NCBI GenBank assembly: GCA_902494085.1
Contig: CABURU010000004.1
Coordinates: 1 to 64,000, forward strand
DNA from: an uncultured Collinsella sp.
Lineage (GTDB): Bacteria > Actinomycetota > Coriobacteriia > Coriobacteriales > Coriobacteriaceae
Direction of reading: 5' to 3'
DNA: 64,000 bases
The notes below the pieces were generated by a model. It did no database searches. It saw only the letters and a program-made list of their open reading frames with translations, and was not told the origin of the DNA. Below, in pieces: positions 33,075 through 43,076 of the stretch (positions are counted from its first letter, which is position 1; each line of letters starts with the position of its first letter). The translations under genes were made by a program, and so were the position numbers.

Positions 33075-33977
33075 ATGGATCGCAAAAAAGCAATCGCGCT
33101 CTCATTTTCCGTTCCCGTCGCATGGGGCTTTTCGTACCCCCTCATGAAGATCGGCATGGACAGCATGAACGCCACGAGCATCGTTGCGCTGCGCTGCATC
33201 ATCGCCTTTGCGGCCTGTCTGCTGCTCTTCCACAAGCACGCGTTTCGCATCAACCGCGACCTTATGGTTCGCGCCGCCATCATCGGTGCCATCATGGCAA
33301 CCGAGCTCACGTGCATGTGCCTGGGCTCCAGCCTCACCTCCGCCTCCACCGCCGGCTTTTTGCAGAGCCTGACAGTCGTAATCGTGCCGTTTGCCAACGC
33401 AGCCCTGCTGCGTCGCGCCCCCGAGCGCAAGGTGCTCGTCGGCACCGCCATCGTCACCTGCGGCATGCTGCTGCTCTCGGGCGCCGACTTTACCAGCCTG
33501 AATCCCGGCGCAATCATCATGCTGCTCTCCGCTTTTGTCTATGCCGGCCACATCATTGTGGCGAAGCGCTTTGTCGAAGATGTCGACCCGCTGGCTCTGG
33601 GCGTTTGGCAGCTGGGCTTCGGCGGCCTGTTCTCGGGCATTGCCGCATGCGTCTTTGGCGGCTTCACGCTTCCCAGCACGCCGAGCGAGATCGTCGTTGT
33701 CGTCGCGCTCGCACTCATCTGCTCTGCCTACGGCTTTATCACCCAGACGCTCGTGCAGCCCCACGTGCCCGCCGAGACCACCGGCTTCGCCTTCTCGCTC
33801 GAGCCGGTATGCTCCGCCGTCTTCTCGTTCTTCCTGGTCGGCGAGGTCCTGAGCCCCATCGCCTTCTTTGGCGCAGCCCTCATCCTCACCGGCGTCATGG
33901 TGGCAACCGTCGAGCTTCCGCGCCTCCGCGCACATGGACAGGCTCGCATGGCAGGAGCGCCCGAGCACGTCTCGTAG
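33075..33977 (+). CDS. DMT-superfamily (EamA) transporter
   Basis: A 300-residue membrane protein with ten hydrophobic helices and two EamA repeats (PVAWGFSYPLMKIGMDSM; GAIIMLLSAFVYAGHIIVAKRF). Conserved features include the SLTSASTAGFLQSL segment and the C-terminal ALILTGVMVAT. It exports or imports small metabolites. AAGGAG precedes ATG 33075. It is divergent from a LysR gene, the usual arrangement for a regulated exporter. Confidence 0.87.
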   Translation: MDRKKAIALSFSVPVAWGFSYPLMKIGMDSMNATSIVALRCIIAFAACLLLFHKHAFRINRDLMVRAAIIGAIMATELTCMCLGSSLTSASTAGFLQSLTVVIVPFANAALLRRAPERKVLVGTAIVTCGMLLLSGADFTSLNPGAIIMLLSAFVYAGHIIVAKRFVEDVDPLALGVWQLGFGGLFSGIAACVFGGFTLPSTPSEIVVVVALALICSAYGFITQTLVQPHVPAETTGFAFSLEPVCSAVFSFFLVGEVLSPIAFFGAALILTGVMVATVELPRLRAHGQARMAGAPEHVS

Positions 33978-34065
33978 GCCCCACTCCTCATACAGCCGTG
34001 GCATAAAGGCAACCGGTGCGCCTTTACAATAGATGTCAACAGAGCATCTGCCATAAAGGAGCCCC

Positions 34066-34791
34066 ATGGACGCCGCGACCCGCGACCGCAACATAGCAAC
34101 TTGGTTGGGCGATGCGCCGCAGCCGGTACGTGACACTACGAACCAGCTGCTCGAGCGCATCGCCCTTTTGCGTGCCGAGCAAACCATCTACCCGGCACAA
34201 GACGACATCCTCAATGCCCTCGCCTACACGCCGGCCGACCAGGTCAAGGTTGTCATCTTGGGTCAAGACCCCTATCACGGACCCAACCAGGCCATGGGAC
34301 TGTCGTTCTCGGTCCCAGCGACGCAAACCAAGTTGCCGCCGAGCCTGCGCAACATCTATAAGGAGCTCAAAGCCGATCTGGGCTGCCCCATCCCCGCCAC
34401 GGGAGACCTAACCCCATGGGCACTGCAGGGCGTCCTGCTCCTCAACACTACGCTCACCGTGCGCGAGCATGCCGCGAACTCGCACGCCAAGCTGGGCTGG
34501 AGCGCGCTCACCGACTACGTTATCGAACGCTGCTGCCAGCTGCCCCAGCCGGTCGTCTTTTTGGCATGGGGCCGCTTTGCCCAGCAGATGGTCGAAGGCA
34601 AGCTCGCCGCGACCGGCGCGGGCAAGGCAACCGGCAAGTTCTGCCTGGCCTCCACGCACCCCTCGCCGCTTTCGGCCAACCGTGCCACGGCAGAACTCCC
34701 CGCTTTTATGGGATCGCGCCCCTTCTCGGCAGCCAATCGGCTACTCGAGCAGCACGGCTCGACCCCCGTCAACTGGACTTGCCTCGGCTAA
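34066..34791 (+). CDS. ung: Uracil-DNA glycosylase (family 1)
   Basis: A 241-residue repair enzyme that cuts uracil from DNA. The catalytic water-activating motif is GQDPYHGPNQAMGLSFSV (Asp and His), uracil-binding residues are in LLLNTTLTV, and the DNA-intercalating loop is HPSPLSANRA. Length is normal for the family. AAAGGAG lies upstream. It is monocistronic, ending at a strong terminator. Confidence 0.95.
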   Translation: MDAATRDRNIATWLGDAPQPVRDTTNQLLERIALLRAEQTIYPAQDDILNALAYTPADQVKVVILGQDPYHGPNQAMGLSFSVPATQTKLPPSLRNIYKELKADLGCPIPATGDLTPWALQGVLLLNTTLTVREHAANSHAKLGWSALTDYVIERCCQLPQPVVFLAWGRFAQQMVEGKLAATGAGKATGKFCLASTHPSPLSANRATAELPAFMGSRPFSAANRLLEQHGSTPVNWTCLG

Positions 34792-34806
34792 AAATCGATA
34801 CATCAA

Positions 34807-34840
34807 AAACGCGCCCGACGGCTTTCCATCGGGCGCGTTT
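34807..34840. terminator. Bidirectional terminator after ung
   Basis: AAACGCGCCCGA (34807-34818) pairs perfectly with TCGGGCGCGTTT (34829-34840) over a 10-nt loop. It lies between ung and the converging SDR gene. Confidence 0.88.
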
Positions 34841-34841
34841 C

Positions 34842-35522
34842 CTATTCGGGCCAAATAAATTGTGTGCGGCCGGCCTCGCCCCCATCGATCAGCAGGCTCT
34901 GCCCGGTCATAAACCGGTTGGTCACGCCCACAAAGTAGATCCACTCGGCGATCTCTTGGGCAGTGGCCCAGCGCTTAAGCGGCGTGAGCTCCATAATCTG
35001 GTTCCACAGGTGCTCGTCTTCCATCACACAACGGTTGAGCGGCGTGATAACGCCACCCGGGTCCACACTGTTGGCGATGGCCTGCGGCGCCAGACGGTTT
35101 GCAAGGTTCTTGGTGTAGGCGATAACGCCACCCTTGCTGGCGGCATAGGCGGGAAACTCCGATCCCGTATGCCCGCTCGCCGACCCCACATTGACCACGG
35201 ATTTGATAGCCGGCGCAGGCTTGGCGGCAAGCCCCTCCCCCACAAAGGCGTAGTGCTCGGTCACGTTGATGGTGCCACGCAGGTTGGCAGCAATATCGTC
35301 GGCCGAATCCTGCGTACCGGCAACGTTCACGATTACCTGGGGTTCAAGATCGCCTGGAAACGAGTCCGGCTCGCGTACATCAACGATCAGATGGCGGTAG
35401 CGCTCGTGTTCGATCGCCGTCGGCAGCAGATCAAAGCCCACGACCTCGTGGCCCTCGTCCAAAAAGCGCTGCACGCACGCGGCTCCGATACCGCCCGAAG
35501 CGCCCGTGATCAAAACCCGCAT
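34842..35522 (-). CDS. Short-chain dehydrogenase/reductase
   Basis: A 226-residue Rossmann oxidoreductase. The cofactor loop is TGASGGIG, NVAGT lies in the fourth strand, the catalytic Ser is in VGSASGH and the Tyr-Lys pair is in YAASKGG. The acidic FDLLP after strand 2 suggests NAD(H). The C-terminal GQSLLIDGG is typical. The substrate is unknown. It follows the VUT transporter gene by nine bases and is probably in the same operon. AAGGAG precedes ATG 35522. Confidence 0.87.
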   Translation of the reverse strand: MRVLITGASGGIGAACVQRFLDEGHEVVGFDLLPTAIEHERYRHLIVDVREPDSFPGDLEPQVIVNVAGTQDSADDIAANLRGTINVTEHYAFVGEGLAAKPAPAIKSVVNVGSASGHTGSEFPAYAASKGGVIAYTKNLANRLAPQAIANSVDPGGVITPLNRCVMEDEHLWNQIMELTPLKRWATAQEIAEWIYFVGVTNRFMTGQSLLIDGGEAGRTQFIWPE

Positions 35523-35531
35523 ACTTGCTCC

Positions 35532-36254
35532 TTAGGCGGTTGCGTGGCGCTCGAGGTACTCGGAACCCACATTCTCGCGCTCCCAGCCGCGCACGACCTT
35601 GTAGCCCACGGGGCTCAGGAAGACCTCGCACAGCAGCTCGGCGACAGCGCCGGTCAGCGAGCACATAAGGACCTGCACCCAGGTCCAACCAAAGAACGTG
35701 TGGCTCACCACAATGGCAAAGACCAGGTTGTCGATAAACTGGCCAACACCCGTAGACACATAGGAACGGAAGGCGAAGCTCGCAAAATTATTCTTTTTGA
35801 GCATGCGGCCGAGCGACTGGTTGAGCGTGGAGTTAACCACGGCAGAGACGAGCATTGCCAGCGAAGAGCCCAGCACCACGTACCAGGTGCCACCGATGGT
35901 AGCGTTAAGGGCAGTGTTAACCTCGATCATGCCCGTGTCGTAGTAGGCGCCCCACATACCGGGCGTGAGCGAGCATGCCCAAAAGCACAGGCTCACGGCC
36001 AGGTTGACCAGCAGCGCGAGGATAGAGATTTTGATGGATGCCTTGGCGCCAAAGCGTTTGCAGATCATGTCCTGGCATAAAAACGAAACCCAGCTCACCA
36101 CAAAGCCGCAATCGAGTGCCAGATACGGCAAGCTGATGAGCTCTTTGTTGGCCAGCAGGTTCATCATGATGACGCTCACGAAAAACAGCGAAACCGTTGC
36201 CGCGGGAATGCTCCGCAACAGGACCTTGTAGTCCTCCATGACCTTCTTGATCAT
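35532..36254 (-). CDS. VUT-family transporter (YhhQ-like, queuosine-precursor type)
   Basis: A 240-residue membrane protein with six hydrophobic helices. The pattern matches the Vut_1/YhhQ family (PF02592): ANKELISLPYLALDCGFVVSW, the CKRFGAKASIKI loop, and FIDNLVFAIVVSHTFFGWTW. Members take up queuosine precursors such as preQ0 or preQ1. The variation of the conserved positions leaves the substrate open. AAGGAG precedes ATG 36254. The leader contains a pseudoknot-like hairpin. The SDR gene follows nine bases later. Confidence 0.8.
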   Translation of the reverse strand: MIKKVMEDYKVLLRSIPAATVSLFFVSVIMMNLLANKELISLPYLALDCGFVVSWVSFLCQDMICKRFGAKASIKISILALLVNLAVSLCFWACSLTPGMWGAYYDTGMIEVNTALNATIGGTWYVVLGSSLAMLVSAVVNSTLNQSLGRMLKKNNFASFAFRSYVSTGVGQFIDNLVFAIVVSHTFFGWTWVQVLMCSLTGAVAELLCEVFLSPVGYKVVRGWERENVGSEYLERHATA

Positions 36255-36260
36255 TATGTA

Positions 36261-36310
36261 CTCCTTTGGTTTTAGGTTTAACGAGCAGGATATCGGACCC
36301 GAACTGCTCG
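36261..36310 (-). promoter_or_regulatory. Hairpin with possible H-type pseudoknot in the VUT leader
   Basis: On the minus strand CGAGCAG (36304-36310) pairs with CTGCTCG (36282-36288) around a 15-nt loop. The loop GGGU (36297-36300) can pair with ACCU (36274-36277) in the A-rich tail just before the ribosome site (36261-36266). This is the architecture of preQ1 class I riboswitches, but the consensus bases are not all present. Confidence 0.4.
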
Positions 36311-36410
36311 GACGCCCCGGTCTTGAGACGACGGTGGGTATGATAGCCGCTCACACGGCATCAGGCAAGCAAACGGCGCGGCAGCCCCGCAGGACCACCG
36401 CGCCGATGCG

Positions 36411-38024
<1,614 letters not shown>

Positions 38025-38169
38025 GCGGATCCTTTCTTGCATTGAGTGCATTACGTCGATGTAACCGTACTATTGTAGCCGCGAAATCTCGCTCTAGGGC
38101 GCCTATCAGGACAAATTCATCAGTCAGAACGTGAGCGGCTAGTTATCGAAAGTATTCTGCAGCAGACTG

Positions 38170-38224
38170 TCTCAATCTGTAACAGCAGGCGACCCAAAAC
38201 GGACCCAGATGTTACAGATTGAGA
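38170..38224. repeat. 15-bp inverted repeat upstream of the GntR operon
   Basis: TCTCAATCTGTAACA (38170-38184) is perfectly inverted at 38210-38224 with a 25-nt loop containing GACCC and GGACCC. It lies in the 326-base gap between divergent prfC and GntR genes. It resembles the other palindromic repeats in shape, but its arms are unrelated. Confidence 0.7.
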
Positions 38225-38289
38225 TTGTTTTGGAGCAAGCGCGGTGCCGATGGGCTATTCCACATTTAGCTCTTGCATAACTGTGCATA

Positions 38290-38323
38290 GTGTATATATA
38301 CTGTGCTTACCGGTTATATACAC
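38290..38323. promoter_or_regulatory. Operator/promoter of the GntR-ABC operon
   Basis: GTGTATATA (38290-38298) is inverted as TATATACAC (38315-38323). YtrA-type GntR regulators recognise GT-rich/TATA palindromes in their own promoters, and the site ends 27 bases before the GntR start. It also contains the palindrome GTATATATAC (38292-38301). Confidence 0.6.
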
Positions 38324-38350
38324 GTGTAGCCCAACAGCTAAGGAGCCGCT

Positions 38351-38731
38351 GTGGACATCATCCTATCCAATTCGAGCGATAAGCCCATCTACGAACAGAT
38401 ATCCTCGCAGGTCAAAGCTCAAATCCTTTCGGGCACGCTCACTGCGGGAGCCAAACTCCCCAGCATCCGTGCGCTCGCGAGCGATCTTGGCGTGAGCGTC
38501 ATCACCACCAAGCGCGCCTACGCCGACCTAGAGCAACTCGGGTTTATCTGCACCGTGCAGGGCAAGGGCTGCTTTGTCGCCGAGGGCAACCAGGAACTCT
38601 TGCGCGAAAACCAGCTCTGCCATATCGAAGAGCTACTTGCGAAAGCGGCGAGCCAAGCCGAAACCCTGGGCGTCACGCGCGACAAACTGCACGAGATGCT
38701 CGACCTGGTAGCCCCCGAAACCATGCAGTAG
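38351..38731 (+). CDS. GntR-family regulator, YtrA subfamily
   Basis: A 126-residue repressor: an N-terminal winged helix (KPIYEQISSQVKAQILSGTL, PSIRALASDLGVSVITTKRAYADLEQLGF) and only a short helical tail, which is the YtrA plan. It lacks the large effector domain of other GntR regulators. These proteins control a downstream ABC exporter, often induced by cell-wall antibiotics. GTG 38351 has AAGGAG five bases upstream. The ATPase gene follows after 23 bases. Confidence 0.88.
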   Translation: MDIILSNSSDKPIYEQISSQVKAQILSGTLTAGAKLPSIRALASDLGVSVITTKRAYADLEQLGFICTVQGKGCFVAEGNQELLRENQLCHIEELLAKAASQAETLGVTRDKLHEMLDLVAPETMQ

Positions 38732-38754
38732 CCATCTGAAAGAAAGGCTATACC

Positions 38755-39636
38755 ATGCAAAACCTTTTAGAACTCAAAGGCATCTCACGCCGTGTGAGCG
38801 ACCGCTTTTCACTACGCGACGTCACGCTCGCTGTGGAGCCCGGCCAGATCGTTGGCTTTGTAGGCGCAAACGGCGCCGGCAAGACAACGACCATTCGCGC
38901 CGCGCTCGGGCTTATAAAGCTCGATGCCGGCGAGGTGCACCTGTTTGGGCAGCGCTGTGGCGCCGACGCGCCCGATGAATCGCAACGCCATCTACGCTCC
39001 CGCGTCGGTCTTGTCCTGGACACGTGCCCCTTCCCCTCCACGCTCAGGGTGGGCCAGATCGAGTCGCTCGTAGGCCCGGCGTACCCCACATGGGACCGCG
39101 AAACGTTCGCCGGATTCATCAACCGATTTGGCCTCGATCCCAAGACAAAGGTCAAGGACCTCTCCCGCGGCATGGGCATGAAACTGCAGCTTGCCTGTGC
39201 ACTCAGCCACAATGCCAAGCTGCTCGTTTTGGACGAAGCCACCGCGGGCCTCGATCCCATGGCGCGCGAGGAACTGCTCGATGAGCTGCTTGCCTTTGTC
39301 GCCGACGGCCAGCACAGCGTGCTGCTCTCGAGCCACATTACGTCCGACCTCGATCGCGCCGCCGACCGCGTCATCTGCATCGATAACGGCTCGATTGTGT
39401 TTGACCTGCCGCGCGAGGACATTACCGACCGAGCCGGCATCGCCCACTGCACCCAAGCGCAGGCCGCCGAGCTTATGGCTTGCGTCGAAGGTGCCCATGC
39501 CGCCCGCCACGCCTACAGCGTGGACGTGCTCGTGCCCAACCGTCGCGAAACGCTCGAGGTCTTTCCCGAGATTCCCTGCGATCGGGCAACCATTGACGAC
39601 TATCTTCGCCTCACGCTGAAAGGGGCTTCGAAATGA
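38755..39636 (+). CDS. ABC transporter ATP-binding protein (YtrB-like)
   Basis: A 293-residue ATPase. Walker A is GANGAGKTT, the signature is LSRGMGMKLQLACAL (Arg-Gly where Gly-Gly is usual), Walker B is LLVLDEATAGLD and the H-loop is LSSHITSDLD. The C-terminal extension is about 70 residues. It drives the membrane protein encoded next, with which it overlaps by four bases. Probably exports a peptide, lipid or antibiotic. Confidence 0.9.
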   Translation: MQNLLELKGISRRVSDRFSLRDVTLAVEPGQIVGFVGANGAGKTTTIRAALGLIKLDAGEVHLFGQRCGADAPDESQRHLRSRVGLVLDTCPFPSTLRVGQIESLVGPAYPTWDRETFAGFINRFGLDPKTKVKDLSRGMGMKLQLACALSHNAKLLVLDEATAGLDPMAREELLDELLAFVADGQHSVLLSSHITSDLDRAADRVICIDNGSIVFDLPREDITDRAGIAHCTQAQAAELMACVEGAHAARHAYSVDVLVPNRRETLEVFPEIPCDRATIDDYLRLTLKGASK

Positions 39637-40331
39637 AACGCGCCTTTATGTCCGAGCTCGCCATCGCTCGCACGCTCATCCCGAGCATTGCGGGCGTCGG
39701 CCTGTTCATCTTCGTCGTGCTAACCCTTGCCAACGCATCGGACGGCGATTCCGGTATGAGCGCCGGCGCCTGCGCGGTCAGTGCCATGTCGCCCATCATA
39801 ATCATGAACTCACTGGCTGGCTACGATAACCAAAACGGCTGGGAGCGCTATCGGGCAACGCTGCCGTCCTCGCGCAAAGACACCATCTGCGCACGCTACC
39901 TGTGCATTATTGCTTTCTCGGCCGTCATGGCATGCGCCGCCGCGCTTCTGAGCATCGTCTCTATCCCGCTCTTCAACAGCGCGGGTATCCCCTCGACGGG
40001 ACAGATCGTCTTTGAAACCACAATAGCCTCCGCCGCATCGATGCTCATCTCCCTCATGATGGTGTTTCTGGCACAGCCGCTGTTCTTTCGATTTGGACAC
40101 ATGGAGGCGCTGCGCCTTTCCGTCGGCCTGTTTGCCCTGCTCGGATGCCTTGCCATGGCCACGCTGAGCTCCTCCAACCCCATCAGCAACTGGCTCATGT
40201 CGATTGCCGGAGCGAATCCCGATCCTGCCGTTCTGGGCTGTTTGTGCGCAGGAATTGCCGTACTGACCCTCGTGCTATGCGCAATCAGCTGCGCCGTCAG
40301 CACCAAGGTCTATCGAGCGCGCGACCTGTAG
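39633..40331 (+). CDS. ABC-2-type permease
   Basis: A 232-residue membrane protein with six hydrophobic helices, starting four bases inside the ATPase gene (ATGA). The NGWERYRATLPSSRKDTICARYLCI loop after the second helix is the coupling-helix segment common in ABC-2 permeases beside YtrA/GntR genes. With the ATPase it should form a homodimeric exporter controlled by the GntR repressor. Confidence 0.82.
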   Translation: MKRAFMSELAIARTLIPSIAGVGLFIFVVLTLANASDGDSGMSAGACAVSAMSPIIIMNSLAGYDNQNGWERYRATLPSSRKDTICARYLCIIAFSAVMACAAALLSIVSIPLFNSAGIPSTGQIVFETTIASAASMLISLMMVFLAQPLFFRFGHMEALRLSVGLFALLGCLAMATLSSSNPISNWLMSIAGANPDPAVLGCLCAGIAVLTLVLCAISCAVSTKVYRARDL

Positions 40332-40421
40332 GCACGCGAGTCTCAATCCACGAAGAACGCGATCGCCGCTCCTCCCCGCAAATCCGTGGCAAACGGCATG
40401 TCCCCGGCGTGTGCCACCGTG

Positions 40422-41711
40422 CTACTTGCGCAGCGGCTTGGGCAGCGGAATGCCGGCGTCGATAGCTGCGGCGATGATCATGCAGACAATGCCCTTGAGC
40501 GGGAAGCACATAAGCAGCAGGCCCACGACCATGACGGGCTGACGCATAACGGCGCCCATCGTCGAGGCCGTGCAGACGGCGACGCAAAAGACCGGATCGG
40601 CGCCGGTGAGGATGGCAAGGCCATAGCCCAGGCTTACGCCCGAGAAGATAACCGGGAAGAAGTGGCCGCCGCGCCAACCAAGGTTGATGAGGGCGGGCGT
40701 CAGCATGGCCTTAACAAGACCGGTCGCGATAAGCACGCCAGCGGGAATGGTCAGGTAGGTTTCCATGAGCACGTCGGCCTGAGTCTCGCCGGCAAACATG
40801 GTGTAGGGCAGGACCGTGCCGCAGATGGCGAGCGCCAGACCGGCTAGTATGGCCTTGACGACAGGACGCTCCCCTATGGCATGGGCAAGCGCTTCGCTCG
40901 CGTGCTCAGAGACAAAGTACAGCCAGCCGCAAACGGTGCCAACCAACGCCAGCGGAATGAGCCAGGTAAGCTCCAGGTTGCCCACCTCGGCGGACTCGAA
41001 CCTGGGCATGCCCATGCCGCCGCCCATGAGCTGGCCGAGCAGCAGATAGGTGCCCAGGCCGCCGGCAATCGCAATGCCGTAGACCACGGTCTTCTGTGCT
41101 TTGGGCAGCTTGATCGTGATCTCGTCGGACGCAGAGCCCTCGTCGCCGTCGGCGCTACCGGCAAGTGGCGCCACAAAGCCAAAGACGGGCGCGGTAAAGA
41201 GCGCCGTCAGGGCAGCCTGGGTACCCAGCAGCGTGAGCTCCCTAAACTCGGCGCCAAAGCGACGCATGCGGTCGCCGACCCAGCTGCACAGACCGGCGAT
41301 AACGCCGGTCAGGCCGGCCTCCGGTCCAATACTTCCGCCAAACAGCAGCGGCAGCAATGCCGCGAGCGAAAGCTTGCCCAGGTTGTCGTACGGGTAGCAC
41401 CCGTCTTGCTTAACCTTAGCCATCACCTGGTTGAGGTCATCGGTTTTGGTGCCTGTCATCTTTTCGTACAGACCGATTAACAGGCCGCCCAGCAGGCAGA
41501 CAAAAAACGGGTACGGCAAAAAGCCAAACGGGCCGCTGGCAAGCTCGGGCGAAGCGACGCCCAGCGCGTACGGAATCTCGGTCCATAGATAGTCGATACC
41601 GTGCTCCATCGCAAAAAAGAACAGCCAGACCGCGGCACCTGCGAACGCACCGGTCACGGCAACGCTAACTAAAAACAGCGCGCGGTTTGTGGGTTTGGCA
41701 AGGTTGTCCAT
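40422..41711 (-). CDS. ClC-family chloride channel/transporter
   Basis: A 429-residue membrane protein with the ClC fold of about 10-12 helices. GGSIGPEAGLTG corresponds to the GxxGPE anion-binding loop. GWRGGHFFPVIFSGVSLG matches the second conserved loop of ClC proteins (GxFxP). The cytoplasmic CBS pair is absent. Transport is of chloride or perhaps fluoride. GGAGG precedes ATG 41711. Monocistronic. Confidence 0.85.
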   Translation of the reverse strand: MDNLAKPTNRALFLVSVAVTGAFAGAAVWLFFFAMEHGIDYLWTEIPYALGVASPELASGPFGFLPYPFFVCLLGGLLIGLYEKMTGTKTDDLNQVMAKVKQDGCYPYDNLGKLSLAALLPLLFGGSIGPEAGLTGVIAGLCSWVGDRMRRFGAEFRELTLLGTQAALTALFTAPVFGFVAPLAGSADGDEGSASDEITIKLPKAQKTVVYGIAIAGGLGTYLLLGQLMGGGMGMPRFESAEVGNLELTWLIPLALVGTVCGWLYFVSEHASEALAHAIGERPVVKAILAGLALAICGTVLPYTMFAGETQADVLMETYLTIPAGVLIATGLVKAMLTPALINLGWRGGHFFPVIFSGVSLGYGLAILTGADPVFCVAVCTASTMGAVMRQPVMVVGLLLMCFPLKGIVCMIIAAAIDAGIPLPKPLRK

Positions 41712-41836
41712 CGGGTCCTCCCGCGGTCAAAGTCGACATAGTTACGTTTTATTGTAGAGCGAGCGTTGCCCGAACGAGCCAACCGTCTGCGCTGCAAACG
41801 GCGCCATTGGGAGCCATTGTGGGGCAGGCTCAAGAC

Positions 41837-42370
41837 TTATCCGTTGATAATCGAGGCAATCTCGCGCAAATCGTCGGCAAAGTAAATACCTTGCTGGCGT
41901 TGCGGGCTCGATAAACCCTTATCGATCATGTGCCCGAGCAGCGCCTTGAGGTCGTTGTAGTAACCGTCCAGGTTATACAGGATGCACGGAGCACTCAGGT
42001 GCCCCAACGACACCGCGGACATGACCTCGGCAATCTCCTCGAGCGTGCCCGTCCCACCGGGAAAGGCGATGAACGCATCACCGAGCTCGATCATCTTGGC
42101 TTTGCGCTCGGCCATGTCGCTCGTCACGATAAGGTCGTCGATTCCGTCGTGTTGAAACTCTGCCTCGATAAAAAAGCTCGGCTCCACACCCGTCACATGT
42201 CCGCCTGCCTCGAGTACGCTATCGGCGAGCGCGCCCATCAGTCCCGATTTGGACCCGCCGTATACGAGCGCGTGTCCGTTGGCGCCAATCCAATTGCCCA
42301 GCTCCTGCACCGCGGGTAGAAACGCCGGGTCGTTGCCGACGCTCGCGCCCAGGTACACCGTGATGTTCAT
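41837..42370 (-). CDS. LOG-family protein (nucleoside 5'-monophosphate phosphoribohydrolase)
   Basis: A 177-residue Rossmann protein of the LOG/TIGR00730 family, which cleaves the N-glycosidic bond of certain nucleotide monophosphates. Motifs are YGGSKSGLMGALADS near residue 38 and the catalytic PGGTGTLEEIAE near residue 103. The start at 42370 has GAGGGGG seven bases upstream; TTG at 42376 is an alternative. It follows the K+ channel gene by 36 bases on the same strand. Confidence 0.9.
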   Translation of the reverse strand: MNITVYLGASVGNDPAFLPAVQELGNWIGANGHALVYGGSKSGLMGALADSVLEAGGHVTGVEPSFFIEAEFQHDGIDDLIVTSDMAERKAKMIELGDAFIAFPGGTGTLEEIAEVMSAVSLGHLSAPCILYNLDGYYNDLKALLGHMIDKGLSSPQRQQGIYFADDLREIASIING

Positions 42371-42406
42371 ATGCAATCCCCCTCGTCGTGACGCGCGGCA
42401 CCCGTT

Positions 42407-42832
42407 CTATCGTTGCCGGCGACGGTATTCGCGCACGCGGCGCGACAAATCGGCGAGCCCATCGCGGTCGAGTTCTTCCAAATGCTCAAGATCGTCCATA
42501 AAGCGCGCCATGGTGTCCTTTTGGCGCAGTTTAATGAGCGTATTGCAGTAGTTCACCGCCACGCCCGTAAGCATGGCGATATAGAAGATACTGATGACGC
42601 TTAGGATAACGGTAATGCCGCGGGCAACCGGCGTTTCAGCAGGGATATCGCCAAAGCCGATCGTCGAGACCGTCTCAAAGCTAAACCAGAGACCATCGCC
42701 AAACGTGAGGGTCGTGGGCTCGGACAGCCAGACAGCCGTCGAGCAAAGCAGATAGAAAATAAGAAACAGGCCCGTGATGCGTGCAAAGCCAGCCTGTCGC
42801 AGCACATCGGCAAGCGTCCTGAGCTTTTTCAT
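42407..42832 (-). CDS. Two-helix potassium channel protein
   Basis: A 141-residue membrane protein with two transmembrane helices (about residues 15-35 and 75-97) and the pore loop WFSFETVSTIGFGD between them. TIGFGD is the K+ selectivity filter (TVGYGD type). A charged helical tail (DDLEHLEELDRDGLADL) follows, with no RCK domain. It should work as a tetramer. ATG 42832 has GAAGGGG upstream. Confidence 0.85.
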   Translation of the reverse strand: MKKLRTLADVLRQAGFARITGLFLIFYLLCSTAVWLSEPTTLTFGDGLWFSFETVSTIGFGDIPAETPVARGITVILSVISIFYIAMLTGVAVNYCNTLIKLRQKDTMARFMDDLEHLEELDRDGLADLSRRVREYRRRQR

Positions 42833-42900
42833 CGCGACCCCTTCCACGGACAACCAATCACGTTCGCTCGGTATTGTCCCACGCCTCCCCAGCAAACGGA

Positions 42901-42985
42901 ACTAGTCATTGGGGACGTTCTTAAATGACTAGTCAAACAAGAACGTCCCCAATGACTAGTCGTTTAAGAACGTCCCCGATGACTG
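42901..42985. repeat. GGGGACGTTCTT palindrome plus an extra half unit
   Basis: The left arm (42901-42922) is perfectly inverted at 42939-42960 (22 bp, core ATTGGGGACGTTCTT). A further GAACGTCCCCGATGAC unit follows to 42985. The spacer contains GACTAGTC. It lies in the gap between the divergent K+ channel and kinase genes. Confidence 0.85.
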
Positions 42986-43076
42986 CCGGGCGGGAGCGTT
43001 TAGCGGTACAGCTGCCGACTGGGCAAGCTGAGCTGGTATCCTTATGCGGTATTGTCTCGATTCGTTAGGATTGCAT

